Source: Lytechinus variegatus
Lineage: Eukaryota; Echinodermata; Echinoidea; Temnopleuroida; Toxopneustidae
Direction: 5' to 3'
Assembly (NCBI RefSeq): GCF_018143015.1
Contig: NC_054748.1
Location: forward strand, 7,934,967-7,998,966
Length of the DNA: 64,000 nucleotides
Shown here piece by piece: positions 54,201 to 64,000 of this stretch. The notes under the pieces were generated by a model, which did not search any database, was not told the DNA's origin, and worked only from the letters and a program-made list of their open reading frames with translations. The position numbers and the translations under genes are program-made. Each line of letters begins with the position of its first letter. Positions within the stretch are counted from its first letter, which is position 1.

Positions 54201-54627
54201 CGCTCTCATTACATACAACGACGCTGTAGAGGAATACCTGGAAATGTGCATTAAGCAAGAGAAAGCAAAACCAGTCACCCTTCGAAAAGAAGGTGTGCTA
54301 GAGAACATGACTAAAATGAAAGAAGAATACAAGAAACAGAGAGAGATTCTTGACAACGCTATCGCCGGGGGAGCCAGTGAAAATATCCAAACACCAGAAC
54401 AAGTTCAAGAACTTCAAGAAGTGCTCTTTAGACTGAAACATTTTGGGGGCACGCTGAGGAAATTCTTCGACGAAATTTCCCTCATGCATACATCCAAGGA
54501 CATGTATTTTGAAGAGGTCCATGTGCCCCCTCCAAAGAAGGCTTATCAACGGAAGAAGAAGGGTAAGAGGGATAATTGGGCTACAAACCTGAAAGATAAA
54601 TTAATCAATTCGTTGCCTTGGAAATAA
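51250..54627 (+). CDS. SNTX-like GTPase gene, main coding exon 3 (C-terminal 1,125 aa)
   Basis: Phase-0 acceptor CATCAG|CTG. Upstream codons in the open frame (51214-51249) are intronic. In the numbering of the ~1,200-aa spliced protein: about 76-260 finishes the SNTX-type N-terminal domain (VELSGSGAFLGD, THVVVGIDWGAQCTI). About 265-510 is helical, likely equivalent to the SNTX FAT region. About 513-573 is a Cys-rich zinc ribbon (WKCSKCGHLV, FYCPCGASN). The P-loop GETGVGKST is at 602-610. G3 DTPGIGD begins at 689. FTNARQTFY near 760 stands where TKxD would be, so guanine recognition is non-canonical. About 924-985 is a second Cys/His module (CHHRCRLKGV, EHSYKQHMHVTYE), and then coiled coils run to a basic tail. 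The G domain resembles AIG1/septin-type GTPases. It has no signal peptide, so it is probably cytosolic. The mechanism is unknown. All of exon 3 is open and unbroken, implying constraint. Confidence 0.9.
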   Translation: MSVAVGMVELSGSGAFLGDERRSTKAQSKSLIYKRMTFNEEVILSQSRTIVDREVLSGTNPDATHVVVGIDWGAQCTITCEYENDENYDDSDVTEEMSVELENLKDILNTKGGVNVQVDAKKTDERSRFSYKYRADILTTEEYFSVTYEGANQIARSLPKLVKKTNDGKGVPLRYYLMSLETARGKLRVVAPEDILYKEVDECNGQKALQFLEELKENRRKVYDIYHEMNLNSAFITDEALTRIEGVWEEVSVRISSFKTGLLEIVKKVRSREDNICVLEEFVSTMNSEEVSASKYEEEFEPYLQKVRFIRSMISKGVKYIGKNDELVKDAKENTYVFCIPSGSDEEAVEKNHDFLLRLLSTFSEDDMSEFIAVDQEIVSTHVWPDKVKRPTIEKYVDGIRTSEDLYEEEGKNLEECMIQAHRFLRTSAPRKPALVKLRCPNAIAGTGRCTGDPSKWKCSKCGHLVDYGSHTKMFYCPCGASNPKDSRFRCNDPQHGLKFTKYPKDLLWDDLSQLKPMKEVNILILGETGVGKSTWINGIQNYLSFANLSEAMDSQDFPVLIPASFTLTQDGVQKKIKIGTDDPNEVQETGKSATKEPRSYVFTVGDVRLCLIDTPGIGDCGGIEQDEINMQNILSHLTHYPEIHAICILLKPNNARLTVMFRFCIQELLVQLHNSAKNNIVFCFTNARQTFYQPGDTLPALNEELAKKKVGIQATKDTYFCFDNEPFRFLACIKNGVTFGDGEIATYSSSWDKSVEETQRLLTYIECHLKPHKVKESLGMNETRRIIVAMSKPLAEVGNTINHNLDAARETKAKISHADTEMNSLRKELKFKGYDLKRMELGYPRTVCAAPECVKYVHVGQSKVQNTVYDTICHHRCRLKGVPVETTSNPQLARCWAMESEYCKHSNCEHSYKQHMHVTYEIMITERDFLSIQSQDQINTIQDTKSKKEAFINEINKKVEELKAEQDIIMATGAKFGSFLKANALITYNDAVEEYLEMCIKQEKAKPVTLRKEGVLENMTKMKEEYKKQREILDNAIAGGASENIQTPEQVQELQEVLFRLKHFGGTLRKFFDEISLMHTSKDMYFEEVHVPPPKKAYQRKKKGKRDNWATNLKDKLINSLPWK

Positions 54628-54859
54628 TAAAAGACCCCAAACATGTACTGTAGATGTAGGAAGCACATTTCTAAGAGCATATTGGTAATACAAAACATTT
54701 AAAATATGTTACACAAGTACAAGTAGGAAATAATATATTTCCTCTTTGTTCTCATTTACATCATATTAATTTCAGGTAGAACGGTATTGCGAAAATGTAA
54801 TAATGCATTAATGGCTTTCCTCCACATTTTTAGAATATAGGGGATGGGATTTATCTTAC

Positions 54860-54866
54860 AATAAAA
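54860..54866 (+). terminator. Candidate polyadenylation signal of the host gene
   Basis: CAATAAA lies 235 bases after the stop codon and is the first AATAAA on this strand in the 3' flank. No cleavage evidence is available. ATAATAAAAG just after the stop is a weaker candidate. Confidence 0.4.
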
Positions 54867-55234
54867 CTTACAGTTACACTGATCCTGAAATCCTAGAAAA
54901 AAACAATCGTCTTAGTTGACAATGCAGGGATAAGATGAAAACCGGGTGAATTTCAGAGATAACCTATTCACATGAAAACCTTTAGAAAAAGTAGACAACA
55001 TAATCAAAATAATTTAATACAGTAAAAGAGACAAAAACAAAGAAAAAGACCTTTTTCTTATTGAAAATAGTTACGTACATGTATAAGAGAAGACCTCAAC
55101 TTTAAACGGTACGGAATGAACGAATGGATCTAGGCTTCCCCCATGGCAGATTATTCCAACCCAGAGCTGAGCATGCTGACTGTACAATATATATCCTAAT
55201 TAGATAATGATGATAATAATAATAATAGTACAAA
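54867..55234. other. No gene recognised
   Basis: 3' flank of the host gene, AT-rich, with a TAATAATAATAATAG patch near 55213. Confidence 0.45.
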
Positions 55235-55420
55235 TTATGATACGAATAATAATGGTCTTTATTTATACTAAAAACCAATTCTTTCAGCCAAAGGCTGAAT
55301 TACAAATGTTTTTACATTGTTTCACATAAAATCTGCCTACAGTAAATACACACAAAAAGGTTAAATAAGTACACAATAAAAGGTAGATAAAGGTATCTTT
55401 TGTCGCCCTTGTCGTCAATT
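55235..55420 (-). mobile_element. Probable LINE 3' UTR fragment
   Basis: Reads in reverse as a sequence ending in AGTATAAATAAAGACC, with GCCTTTGGCTGAAAGAATTG. This is the style of LINE 3' ends elsewhere in the window. There is no coding part, so the call is weak. Confidence 0.35.
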
Positions 55421-55479
55421 TAACAGTGCCTCAACTGAAACATCGGTTATCACTAGCCTTCTTAGAAGTGGGATGAACC

Positions 55480-56495
55480 GTGATTATAGTTCGAAGCTAC
55501 AGTATATATGCGTCTGTCATACCAAATAATGTGAGATTTTTAGGTGTCATTCTAAATGAGTTTTTAACATGGGATGACCATGAATCTAAAATATTGACGT
55601 CTGTATCAAGATGTATAGGTATAATGTTTAAAGCTAAATACTATTTACCTCCCCAAGCATTACTCTCAATTTATAATTTTATTTTACTGCCACATGTCAC
55701 TTATTGCAATATTGTATGGGGCTCATTCAAATAAAAAAAATCACCAATCCTTTTACTTCAAAAGAAAGCTATTCGTTTGTGTGCCGACGCTGGTTATTAT
55801 GAAAATACTGGTCCCCTCTTTAACCGTTTCAAGACTTTAAAAATTGATGATATACATAAATTTCAAATTGCTTTGTTTATGTTTAGGTTTTACTGTCGCC
55901 AATTACCAATAACATTTGATCATATGTTCCTTTGAATTCATTTATTCATAATTATTATTATTACATTTATCAAACCCGCTAACCGCCTTAGCCCATAGGT
56001 CAATACTGGTCCAGATACCTGAAATGATATAGCTTTAACAATACGTGGGTGCTTCTACATTAAACAAATTTAAGTTTGAGTTAAGCATTCCATTATTACC
56101 ACTAATTTAAGTTAAGGTATTGTTCTATCATCAGTTTCATCATATTGCATACTCTATTTTTTGTATTATTTATACGAACGTATCTATGTTAAACATAGTA
56201 ATATTAATCGATACACGGCTGGTGTGTTATTATCATTTGATTTATTCGTGACATGCTTGATGTGTTTTCCTTTTGGCTCTGCTTTTACTGTAATTCTTAA
56301 ATATGACTTATATTGATTTTATTCAGGGTCGTAGTCTTTCTTGAGGGGCGTCCTTTTCAAGCCTTTGTCATGTTTGTGCTTATGACTGTTCCCTCCCATG
56401 CAATGATTGTTTATTGTTATTTTACCGTGAAATATTGTCAATATATTTTCTGTTGTATGATTTACTTTTGCATGGAAATAAATAATCAATCAATC
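55480..56495 (+). mobile_element. LINE 3' part: RT thumb and 3' UTR with an (AATC)n tail
   Basis: The + frames read NNVRFLGVILNEFLTWDDHE, YYLPPQALLSIYNFILLPHV and TYCNIVWG. After a shift near 55735 they continue LLLQKKAIRLCADAGYYENT, then KTLKIDDIHKFQIALFMFRF, ending at a stop near 55935. About 550 bases of 3' UTR lead to AATAAATAATCAATCAATCA at 56478-56497. It belongs to the CR1/L2-like class, but is not the LINE A/B family. Confidence 0.75.
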
Positions 56496-56795
56496 AATAT
56501 TAGTAACCATGGTAACAGAAGATAATTATCTCGATCTTGGTATTAACACTTGTAACGGGTCTCTTTTTTACAAAGTAGGTTCAATTATTGAAAATACCAT
56601 ATACTTATTATCATATGTTATCTTGTTTAGCTCCAAAATGACGTTTGCTATAAGTATTGTTACTGGAGCAATAGGTTTAAGGAGGGTTTCGGCATTACAC
56701 ACTTTAAGTGAATTCCATGACATTCGCCACGTATTCCGTATGTTGTACGATACTGCAGCTCGTGGATTGATATCATGTATTCATAAAACCTTTAA

Positions 56796-57561
56796 CCCTA
56801 AATCTCCCGGGGGATTTTGATTCTTGTCATTCCGGGAGGGGGGCATTATGCCCCCCCCCCCCCTTAAGATCTCAGCCGCAGATTGCGCGATCACAACGAA
56901 AATTTGCATGATGGTAGAGAATAATCTACGCAGTTTCACTGAATTCATATATTTTTTATTTTATATGAATTAATTATGCTAATTTATTCATGAAATCGTA
57001 CTTTTTGCTCTAATTCACTAAATAAAGCTCCTAGAATGCTATATTTTGGTGAAAATATTCTTTAAAGCATTCCTAACAATTGTGAATGAAAAAAAATTCT
57101 GGTACTAAGACCGATTTCTTATGTATTTTATTGTCTTTTTGATTTTTTTATGTACTTTTTGCTTTTTTACTTTTTCGTGTTTTTTTTATTGTTTTCCGAT
57201 GAAAATCATTCCAGACTTAATTCTGATCATAAACAAGGCAAAATTAATTTAGTTTAATCAGTAAAAGTAAAAGTAATGATACATTTATGAATTTTGGCTA
57301 TATACACAATTTGCATTGGATTTGTAGTTTTGTACATGAAATCACGTTTTATGAGCAATTTTGGGTCTGACATGCACTTACATAATGTTGCGTAATGTCG
57401 TAAAAGCGTACCCGGGCATCACAAATTTGGTCTCAAAATTTGCGCGAGACTTGAGAGTAAAAAGTCAGTGAGCGGCGAGGTCAAAAAGATTTGTGCAGCA
57501 GATATATCGGGAAAATTGTCGAGGGGCATAATGCTACCCCCCCCTCCCGGGAGAATTAGGG
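56796..57561. mobile_element. piggyBac-like MITE with TTAA target duplication
   Basis: CCCTAAATCTCCCGGG on the left and CCCGGGAGAATTAGGG on the right are inverted with one mismatch. They are flanked by TTAA at 56792-56795 and 57562-57565. Just inside are matching GGGGGGCATTATGCCCCCC-type blocks (imperfect at the right). TTAA duplication and CCC-starting ends are the hallmark of piggyBac-type transposition. It is 766 bp with no transposase frame. Confidence 0.85.
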
Positions 57562-57757
57562 TTAAGAAAAGAACATAAGGCAGATAATAATGGATGTATG
57601 TAACTATGTAAATTAAAGGTTCCGGGGAAAAAATCATTTTTTTTTATTTTTGCTTAAATATACGTCACAAGAGAACTAAAAATACATTATAAGGAATTTT
57701 TTCTAATATATAATGTTTTGTGTTATTGTTTTGAGTACTCTTACTATGATGTATCTG

Positions 57758-57993
57758 CACTGTAAAAACTGGTGTTAAAACTGACACCAATTGGTGTTAA
57801 TAGAGGACCACACCCTGAGGTGTTAAAATAACATCCTAGAGATTGAACATAACACCAAAGAGTGTAAATGTAACAACCATAGGTGTTGTAATAACACCTA
57901 TAGGTGTAAAACTAGCACCACCAATAAACACCGATGTAAAATAACTGGTGTGGTCCTCTATGTACACCGCTTAACACCACAGTTTTTGCTGTG
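57758..57993. mobile_element. MITE, CACTGTAAAAA family (copy 2)
   Basis: Ends CACTGTAAAAACTGGTGTTA and TTTTTGCTGTG. It is about 90% like the intron-1 copy at 4146-4372, with a small insertion (GAGTGTAAATG region). Confidence 0.8.
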
Positions 57994-58626
57994 TGCCATG
58001 TTTACTGTTATTGACTTTACGAACTTCTGTTATCCACTACGTGTTCAAAAATGCAGATACAGATATTTCAGAGTACACATGTAAGAAGATGAACTGATAT
58101 TACTTGATATGTCTCTTTTTAAGCACGGAATTGCAATTCAGTTTCTTTAGATGACATTCTTAATATGTTGCTTGAAATGTATAATATTGCAATTTGTTGT
58201 TGCTTAGCATATGTCTAAGAATATATTTTCTAAAAGGTAAATGTTACTTTCAATCGTTATATCTTCATTATAGATATATGTGCAAAGAAATAACACTGTA
58301 TTAAATAATTGGTGTCTAATGTCTGTTATCTCGCAAAATATGTGCCATTCATTTTGCATTTTGTCATAGAAAGTAGAAGTGATGTTGTAATGTACTGATG
58401 TACTGATGCTGAATTGTACATTTTTTTTCTTCTGGTGTTTTGTTACTTTGTAGATAACTAGATAATTAAGAATGCATTACTACAAGTTATGACAATCCTC
58501 TTTTTATCATGTTTATGAAGCGCTTGATATATCGGAAGGGCGTGCTAAACGCTTTAAAGATATTATTACCCCGGTCATCGGCTTCAGTCATTCCCGCACA
58601 TAGTTACAATAGAAGTGTTCATCCAG
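57994..58626. other. No gene recognised
   Basis: AT-rich sequence between two MITEs. No motif seen. Confidence 0.45.
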
Positions 58627-58898
58627 AGCCCCGTCTTACAAAGAGTTGTAATTGATCCGACCGATCACAACTATGGACGGCAAGCAACGTCAACATATAT
58701 TATTATGTTTGTTCAAAATATTTTCCAACTATGATGTATATTCCTGCATTAATTGTTTTCTTGAAAATTCACTGTGCTTCTTTTTGTTTACACAGGACAT
58801 TGTGCAAATTTCCTGTAGAAAGAAATTATGACAGTGATGGATTTCCATAGAGTTATGATTGATTGGATCAATCGTAACTCTTTGTAAGACGGGGCCCA
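58627..58898. mobile_element. MITE, CTTTGTAAGACG family (copy 2)
   Basis: The left end GCCCCGTCTTACAAAGAGTT and the right end AACTCTTTGTAAGACGGGGC form an almost perfect inverted pair. This copy is better preserved than 3096-3366. Confidence 0.85.
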
Positions 58899-60074
58899 GG
58901 TATTATCAACAATGTTTACCTTTTATTTCGATTTTGGTTACAAATCTGCGACGAAACGGGGATGTAGGCCTCCCAGACACTAGTCTGCAGGCTCAGACTC
59001 ATATTTGACACTTCAACCAATAACAGGTCTCGAGTAAAGACTAGAATCTAAAGACTCTGTCATATACCACAATGGTAGAGCCAGTTACAGTACACAGTAG
59101 ATGTAGTCTCACTACTTCAGACTCTGTATTATGTACTATGCGAATTGCGAAAAACAAGGGTCTGTGCCTGAAGACTACCCACACACTACAATATGTGAAC
59201 TACAATTTTTTTCTCTCTCTCTTTGATGTAAATTTAACTTGTAACAAGATTTCAAGTATGACAAGTACCTGTTTTACATTTATAATTACATGTTCTTGCG
59301 TTTGAATTTTAGAAGAATATTAAATTATAAACATGTTAAAAAAAACGTCTCTGTGAAATAGAATGGATCCATCTTCAAAATGTTTTAATTGATATAATTT
59401 TCTTGAATGATTTAGATTTAGATTTATTTATTTCCGTTCAATTTTTTCTTCAAAATATAATCAAAGTAACAATACATATTCAATATAATCGATAATACAG
59501 ACAAATCAATGAAATTTCGTAACGAATGTTGAACATAAACAAAACTGCAATTTGTTGCAGTAATCTTATCAATGAAAAGAAACAAGAAATGAACGGAGGG
59601 ACTTGCCAAGAAAAGCAAAAGCTTGTAGAGAAGGCAAGCCCTAAACTTAGTTTCAATACTAATCATACATGAATGTATGAACCTCCCGGGCTAACATGGC
59701 AAATGTAACCCACAAATCACTATTTTGTCATGTGAGTTTGTTCGTTTATCTGCGTGTAATACTTCTGATCCTCCCCCTGACTTAATCGGTGTTTCATAAA
59801 CAAGAACCCAAGTGAGCATTTGGAAATATTAGTTAAGGGTGCATGTATATTGTAGACTTTCATGTAAGTAGTTGTGTTTATTGTTAAAATAATTTGAAGC
59901 ATTTATGATCCAATGTTACACTTGTTCGAGGTTTCAACATGATATTAAATTCCGAAGCAAAAATAACTTTGTAGTTGTCACTTGTCTTGTGCCATAGTGT
60001 TCATACTTCATCATTATCATAATACCGTGAATAAAAAAGGAATTATTATGACATGACAACCACTAGAAAGTTTG

Positions 60075-60076
<2 letters not shown>
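58899..60076. other. No gene recognised
   Basis: Small frames at 59072-59305 (+) and 59424-59902 (-) show no conserved motif. TTTAGATTTATTTATTTCCG near 59414 looks like the reverse of a LINE tail, but there is no coding part. Confidence 0.4.
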
Positions 60077-60105
<29 letters not shown>

Positions 60106-60175
60106 AATTGATTTATTGATTAATTGATTGATTGACTGATTGATTGGTTGATTGAGTAAGTGAGTGAGTGATTAA
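60077..60175. repeat. (GATT)n microsatellite
   Basis: About 100 bases of GATTGATT with interruptions (AATTGATT, GAGTAAGTGAGTGAGT at the right). Confidence 0.9.
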
Positions 60176-60226
60176 AGTTGTGTGCTACGCTACATGTAGC
60201 AGTAACGTTCATAGATCACGAAAGTA

Positions 60227-60361
60227 CACTCTAAAAATGAAGTGCTAATCTAGCACTTAATGTCCTTTTCTAGTTCAATCTTGAATGACTAAATCAGCAC
60301 TCAAAGTGCAGTCACAATGCAAGGACATTAAGTGCTAAATTAGCACTTTATTTTTAGAGCG
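60227..60361. mobile_element. 135-bp palindromic MITE, TA duplication
   Basis: CACTCTAAAAATGAAGTGCT on the left, mirrored by AGCACTTTATTTTTAGAGCG on the right. The arms pair for about 43 bases including AGCACTTAATGTCCTT. TA lies at 60225-60226 and 60362-60363. Confidence 0.85.
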
Positions 60362-60363
60362 TA

Positions 60364-62540
60364 ATACACATAGGTTACACGGGCCTAATCACTAGTGGCA
60401 GACCATAGAAATTCATTCGAGCCAACCCAAAGCTATTTTTTTATTTTGATATGGCTGATTGACAAAGTGTATGCATATGATTGTCCATCTAACACTGATT
60501 CTATTTTTGGTAATTACTGAACTTCCTTTTCCCAAATTGGGAAGAAATATCACCAATTTTGGACTATATTATGACTGGCGGAAGGATTAGGGCTATTTTG
60601 CTATTTGAGGTGATGAATCTGCTCCCCCCCGAAGGTGTCTTCAAACACGCCAATTTATTTTTAAAATGAGCCGGTCGAGGGACCCTTTTCTGGTCAGATA
60701 TGGATTGCCAGATATATATCCTATCCACTGGTAGTAAACATTCGACCCCCGAATTTCATCCTTATTTCTTATGAATTTTGTAAAGTGCCAATTTAACACA
60801 TGAGTCTATGGGGAATGAATTAGGCCTGTGAAACCTGTACCTTGACCATAAACTATTACATGGAGAATTCCCTAACCTGCCCTAACTGTTCAGTAGCAGA
60901 TTGCTTTCACTAGTAAACATGTTTCAATCATCAATAGGTCAAAAACTGAACTTCATGGCTATATACAAGGCTACATAGGGGGTATAACAGGTAACAAATT
61001 GTGATTAGTAACTATGTCTGTGTTTGTGTACCTAGGCTATATGCTGTGCGTGTGTTTGTCTCTGGGTTGCATGTTGTCGTGTGTTTTCGCATACAGACGA
61101 GCGCTGCTGTAAATCGTGTATAGCACACATCACAAGATATAGTACACATTAGATAGGCCTTGCATCAATTGCACTTGTGAAATCGGTTCATGGGGAAGGG
61201 AATGAGAAGAGAAAACTTTAGAATTTGGCTGAAGAGTGGTGGATACAAGAGGGAGGGCGGTAGAGAAAAGCATAGTTAGTATGTTGGGGGGCTGAGAATG
61301 AGTGCTACTGCTATCTTGTTCAACTTTTACCGACTTCTAGCCAGATTAGCCCCCCATCCATTTAGAACACAAGCCATCTAACCCCCTCTCTCCCTGTCTC
61401 TCTCTCTTACACCCTGGCTTGGGCCCTTGTCATAGGAAGATTAGCTCCATGATTATAGTAAGCTTGAGTCTATAGACATGAGTCTATGGGGAATGAATTA
61501 GGCCTGTGAAACCCATAACTGCCTAATGCATGCGAGATCATAATCTCACAGCGCCCTCACTCGGTGGCTGTAGGGAGATGTGTAAAGGGCACACATGATT
61601 ATTTCATCAGCGCACAATGCATTCTTGATAGGCGTATGTAAAAAAATCACATGACTATTTAAAGGACCAAATGTTTACCTATCAAAATATAAATGATAAA
61701 AATATACGTTCACGCCCTTTCATAATTTCATAAAGAATACGATAGGATGTATTTAATTATCATTATTGACTATGCAGTTCTGTTTTTTCTCGCCATGAAC
61801 TGACTGTATTATGATTAGTCTTGTTTCAGGCCATTTAATCTAAGTATTATGTACATAGTTTTGTTGTATTGTTCATAATGGTTACTGTAGTGAATTATAA
61901 CTAAATATATACAGGGATTTTTTTTTTGATGAGCTGTAATTTAACGCATGAGTGAATGGGAGTCCTGATTACTTGTGTGTGCCCTATACGGACTTTTTAG
62001 AGAAGTGCTAGCAGGCAATATAGATTTCTTTTTGACCATTTCGATGGAAGCTCTGAAGACGAACAAGACGATGGAAATCTTTCCATGCGCAATTATCTCG
62101 ATCCATTTAGGTATCCAGGCCTACACGTTTGTTACACAGGGGGCACTTCCATTGACGAGTGGATACCATGCGCGACCATGGGTTCTCCAAAAGCTTCCTA
62201 AACACGTACTTTCCATATTCTGAAAGTGCACCCCTTAACAATTATTGGCGTGTGAAATCCTACCCTTAACAAGTATTAACAAAACGATACTCTTGGCAAG
62301 TATTTCCTGAATTGGAACCCCTAAACAAGTACAGCGATATTTCAATTGTTAGGCCACGGACGACGTCGGTCGTTTGTTTTAGCTACATCATTGGCTTTAT
62401 AGTATCCCTAAATTAGACCTCAAAATAGCCAATCTGGAATAAAATTATTGGAAATGGTTTTTCAACTGATTTGAGTAGGTATGGGTGTCAACATTTACCA
62501 AAAAAAAGTTAGGAGGAATACGGGTTGGGGAAAGTGTTTT
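60364..62540. other. No gene recognised; holds a 37-bp exact direct repeat
   Basis: A 37-base sequence starting CATGAGTCTATGGGGAATGA occurs at 60799-60835 and again at 61477-61513. Near 62230-62330 the words CCCTTAACAAGTATT and CCCTAAACAAGTAC recur, as in a small tandem repeat. The + frame 61975-62223 has no recognised domain. Confidence 0.45.
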
Positions 62541-63290
62541 TTTTCAAGGTCAAAGGTCAATGACCTTTTCATATATACCGTATAATGATATCTCTGAGAT
62601 GGAAAGGCGCAGGTTGGTGATAATGGTGTCAAAATGCACAAATTTTTACCAGAATATCAAATGAAATAGAATTAAGTACCTAGCATGCACATTCACCGAT
62701 GAAATTCAAGGTCAAAGCCTTTCAAAGGTCAATGACCTTTTTTACATTATATACCATACTGTATAATGGTATCTCTGAGATGATAAGGTACAGGCTAGTG
62801 ATCATGGTGTCAAAATGTACAGATTCTTACAAGAAGGTAAAATAGAATGAATGTGAGTACCTAGAATGGACATTCACCAATAAAATTTAAGGTCAAAGCT
62901 TTCAAAAGGTCAATGACCTTTTTACATTATATATATCATACTGTATAATGGTATCTCTGAGATGAAAAGGCACAGGTTGGTGATCATGGTGTCAAAATGC
63001 ACAGATTCTGATCAGAAGATAAAATAAAATTATGGACATAGAATGCATATTCACCCATAAAATTTAAGGCCAAAGGTCAATGACCTTTTATACATTATTA
63101 TATACTGGTATCTCCAAGATAAAACGGCGCAGGTTGGTGTTCTTGAGGTCAGAATACACAGATTCTTACAGGAAGATCAAATAAAATGAAATTAAGTATC
63201 GACATTGCACATTCACCCTTAAAATTCAAAGACAAGGTCAATGTCCTTTTTGACATTACGTAATAATAATGGTATCTCTGAGATAAAACA
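62541..63290 (+). repeat. Tandem repeat, ~161-182-bp units, each with an AGGTCA-A-TGACCT palindrome
   Basis: Units are anchored by AGGTCAATGACCT at 62554, 62726, 62907 and 63074, and AGGTCAATGTCCT at 63235. They also share GGTATCTCTGAGAT, CAGGTTGGTGATCATGGTGT and CAAAATGCACAGATTCT. The first unit additionally has a perfect AGGTCAAAGGTCA at 62547-62559. No coding sequence is evident. Confidence 0.9.
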
Positions 63291-64000
63291 CCGCAGGTTA
63301 GTGATCTTGGTGCCAAAATACAAAGATTTGTACAAGAATCTTCTGAAAATGGAGAGGATAGATCTAACACTCATGTCACAGCTAGCATCATCTGAAAGCA
63401 TTTCCAAACAGCAGAGGGATGATGATGAAGTGAAGGCCATCATTAGAGCTGCATGTATATCAACTTCAACAAAGATGAATTACCGTATTATTATTAATCA
63501 CCTCTCATTGCGAGCTGCCAGAATCTCTTGAGATGCTAATGTTGCAGAACAAAACTTCATACCTGCTCTCTGCCGTACGTCACCCATGATGCTCTTTCTA
63601 CTAGGTATCAGTTTGTACAAGGATCATTATTTGGTCCAGAATAACTGAGTGTTATCATGCACAAATTAGGCATATGATATGATAATGAAATTCAAAAGGA
63701 GATAATAGCTTAAAAGTACACATCCATTGACCTAACAAAACTCCTACAGCGCCACGTCCAGATCTTGAGAATCAAGCTATGCAACATATCAGCAATAATA
63801 TAGACCCTGGTCTGATATCCCTTGACAGAACGTTATTAGGCTTTCATTGCATGGGCCAGATCAAAGTCCTGAAAATGTCAGAAGGTTTTCAAAAGTTTAA
63901 TTACTCTTTGCTGAAGTTGAGACACTTAACTTCATTTACTATGACAAAAGCTGCAGCTCTAATGATTGCCTTATTTTAATTCTTCGTCATTGCCCCTGGC
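63291..64000 (+). other. Unassigned sequence with two short open frames
   Basis: Frames at 63241-63531 and 63779-63979 contain hydrophilic, helix-like stretches (KMERIDLTLMSQLASSES, SISKQQRDDDEVKAII) that do not look like composition artefacts. I recognise no family, and the first begins inside the tandem repeat. They could be exons or the remnant of a gene running off the window. Confidence 0.25.

Overview
The window looks like animal nuclear DNA, most likely from an echinoderm and probably a sea urchin. The reasons are GT-AG introns, several non-LTR retrotransposon lineages, many short TA-flanked inverted-repeat elements, and repeat motifs I associate with echinoid genomes: elements ending in CCGTCTTACAAAGAGTT, tandem units full of AGGTCA half-sites, and a foldback element with 15-bp sub-repeats resembling the sea urchin TU family. 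The species assignment is inference from memory. No bacterial-style operons or CRISPR arrays are present.

One host gene can be supported, on the + strand. It has coding exons at 3605-3691, 4628-4765 and 51250-54627. All junctions are phase 0 and follow GT-AG rules, and together they encode about 1,200 aa. The N-terminus resembles the N-terminal domain of the stonustoxin/neoverrucotoxin (SNTX) family. It is followed by a helical region, a zinc ribbon, a P-loop GTPase domain (GETGVGKST), a second Cys/His-rich module and coiled coils. It is more likely an intracellular GTPase of unknown, possibly immune, function than a venom. Its second intron is about 46.5 kb and contains most of the window.

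That intron is a set of nested transposons. An old degenerate minus-strand LINE (about 26.95-26.43 kb continuing at 9.34-7.97 kb) was split by a younger I/Nimb-like LINE (9349-26412, 12-bp target duplication). That LINE was split inside its endonuclease by an 11,285-bp foldback element (11352-22636, 5-bp duplication). The foldback element's ends are mirror-image arrays of nine 15-bp units followed by about 49-bp repeats, and it carries its own passengers: a 7SL-like SINE, AGGTCA repeats, GA tracts and GC-rich MITEs. Further right, an almost intact CR1/L2-like LINE (B; halves at 35284-35724 and 40765-45333) carries a sister copy (A; 35725-40764) inserted in opposite orientation in its ORF1. A 1.65-kb foldback repeat (28.8-30.5 kb), a LINE fragment with a degenerate 2A-like peptide (48.6 kb) and several more MITEs fill the rest.

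Downstream of the host gene (54.6-64 kb) there are LINE 3' ends, a piggyBac-like MITE with TTAA duplication, further MITEs, and a tandem array (62.5-63.25 kb) whose units each carry an inverted AGGTCA repeat with 1-bp spacing. I recognise no second host gene.
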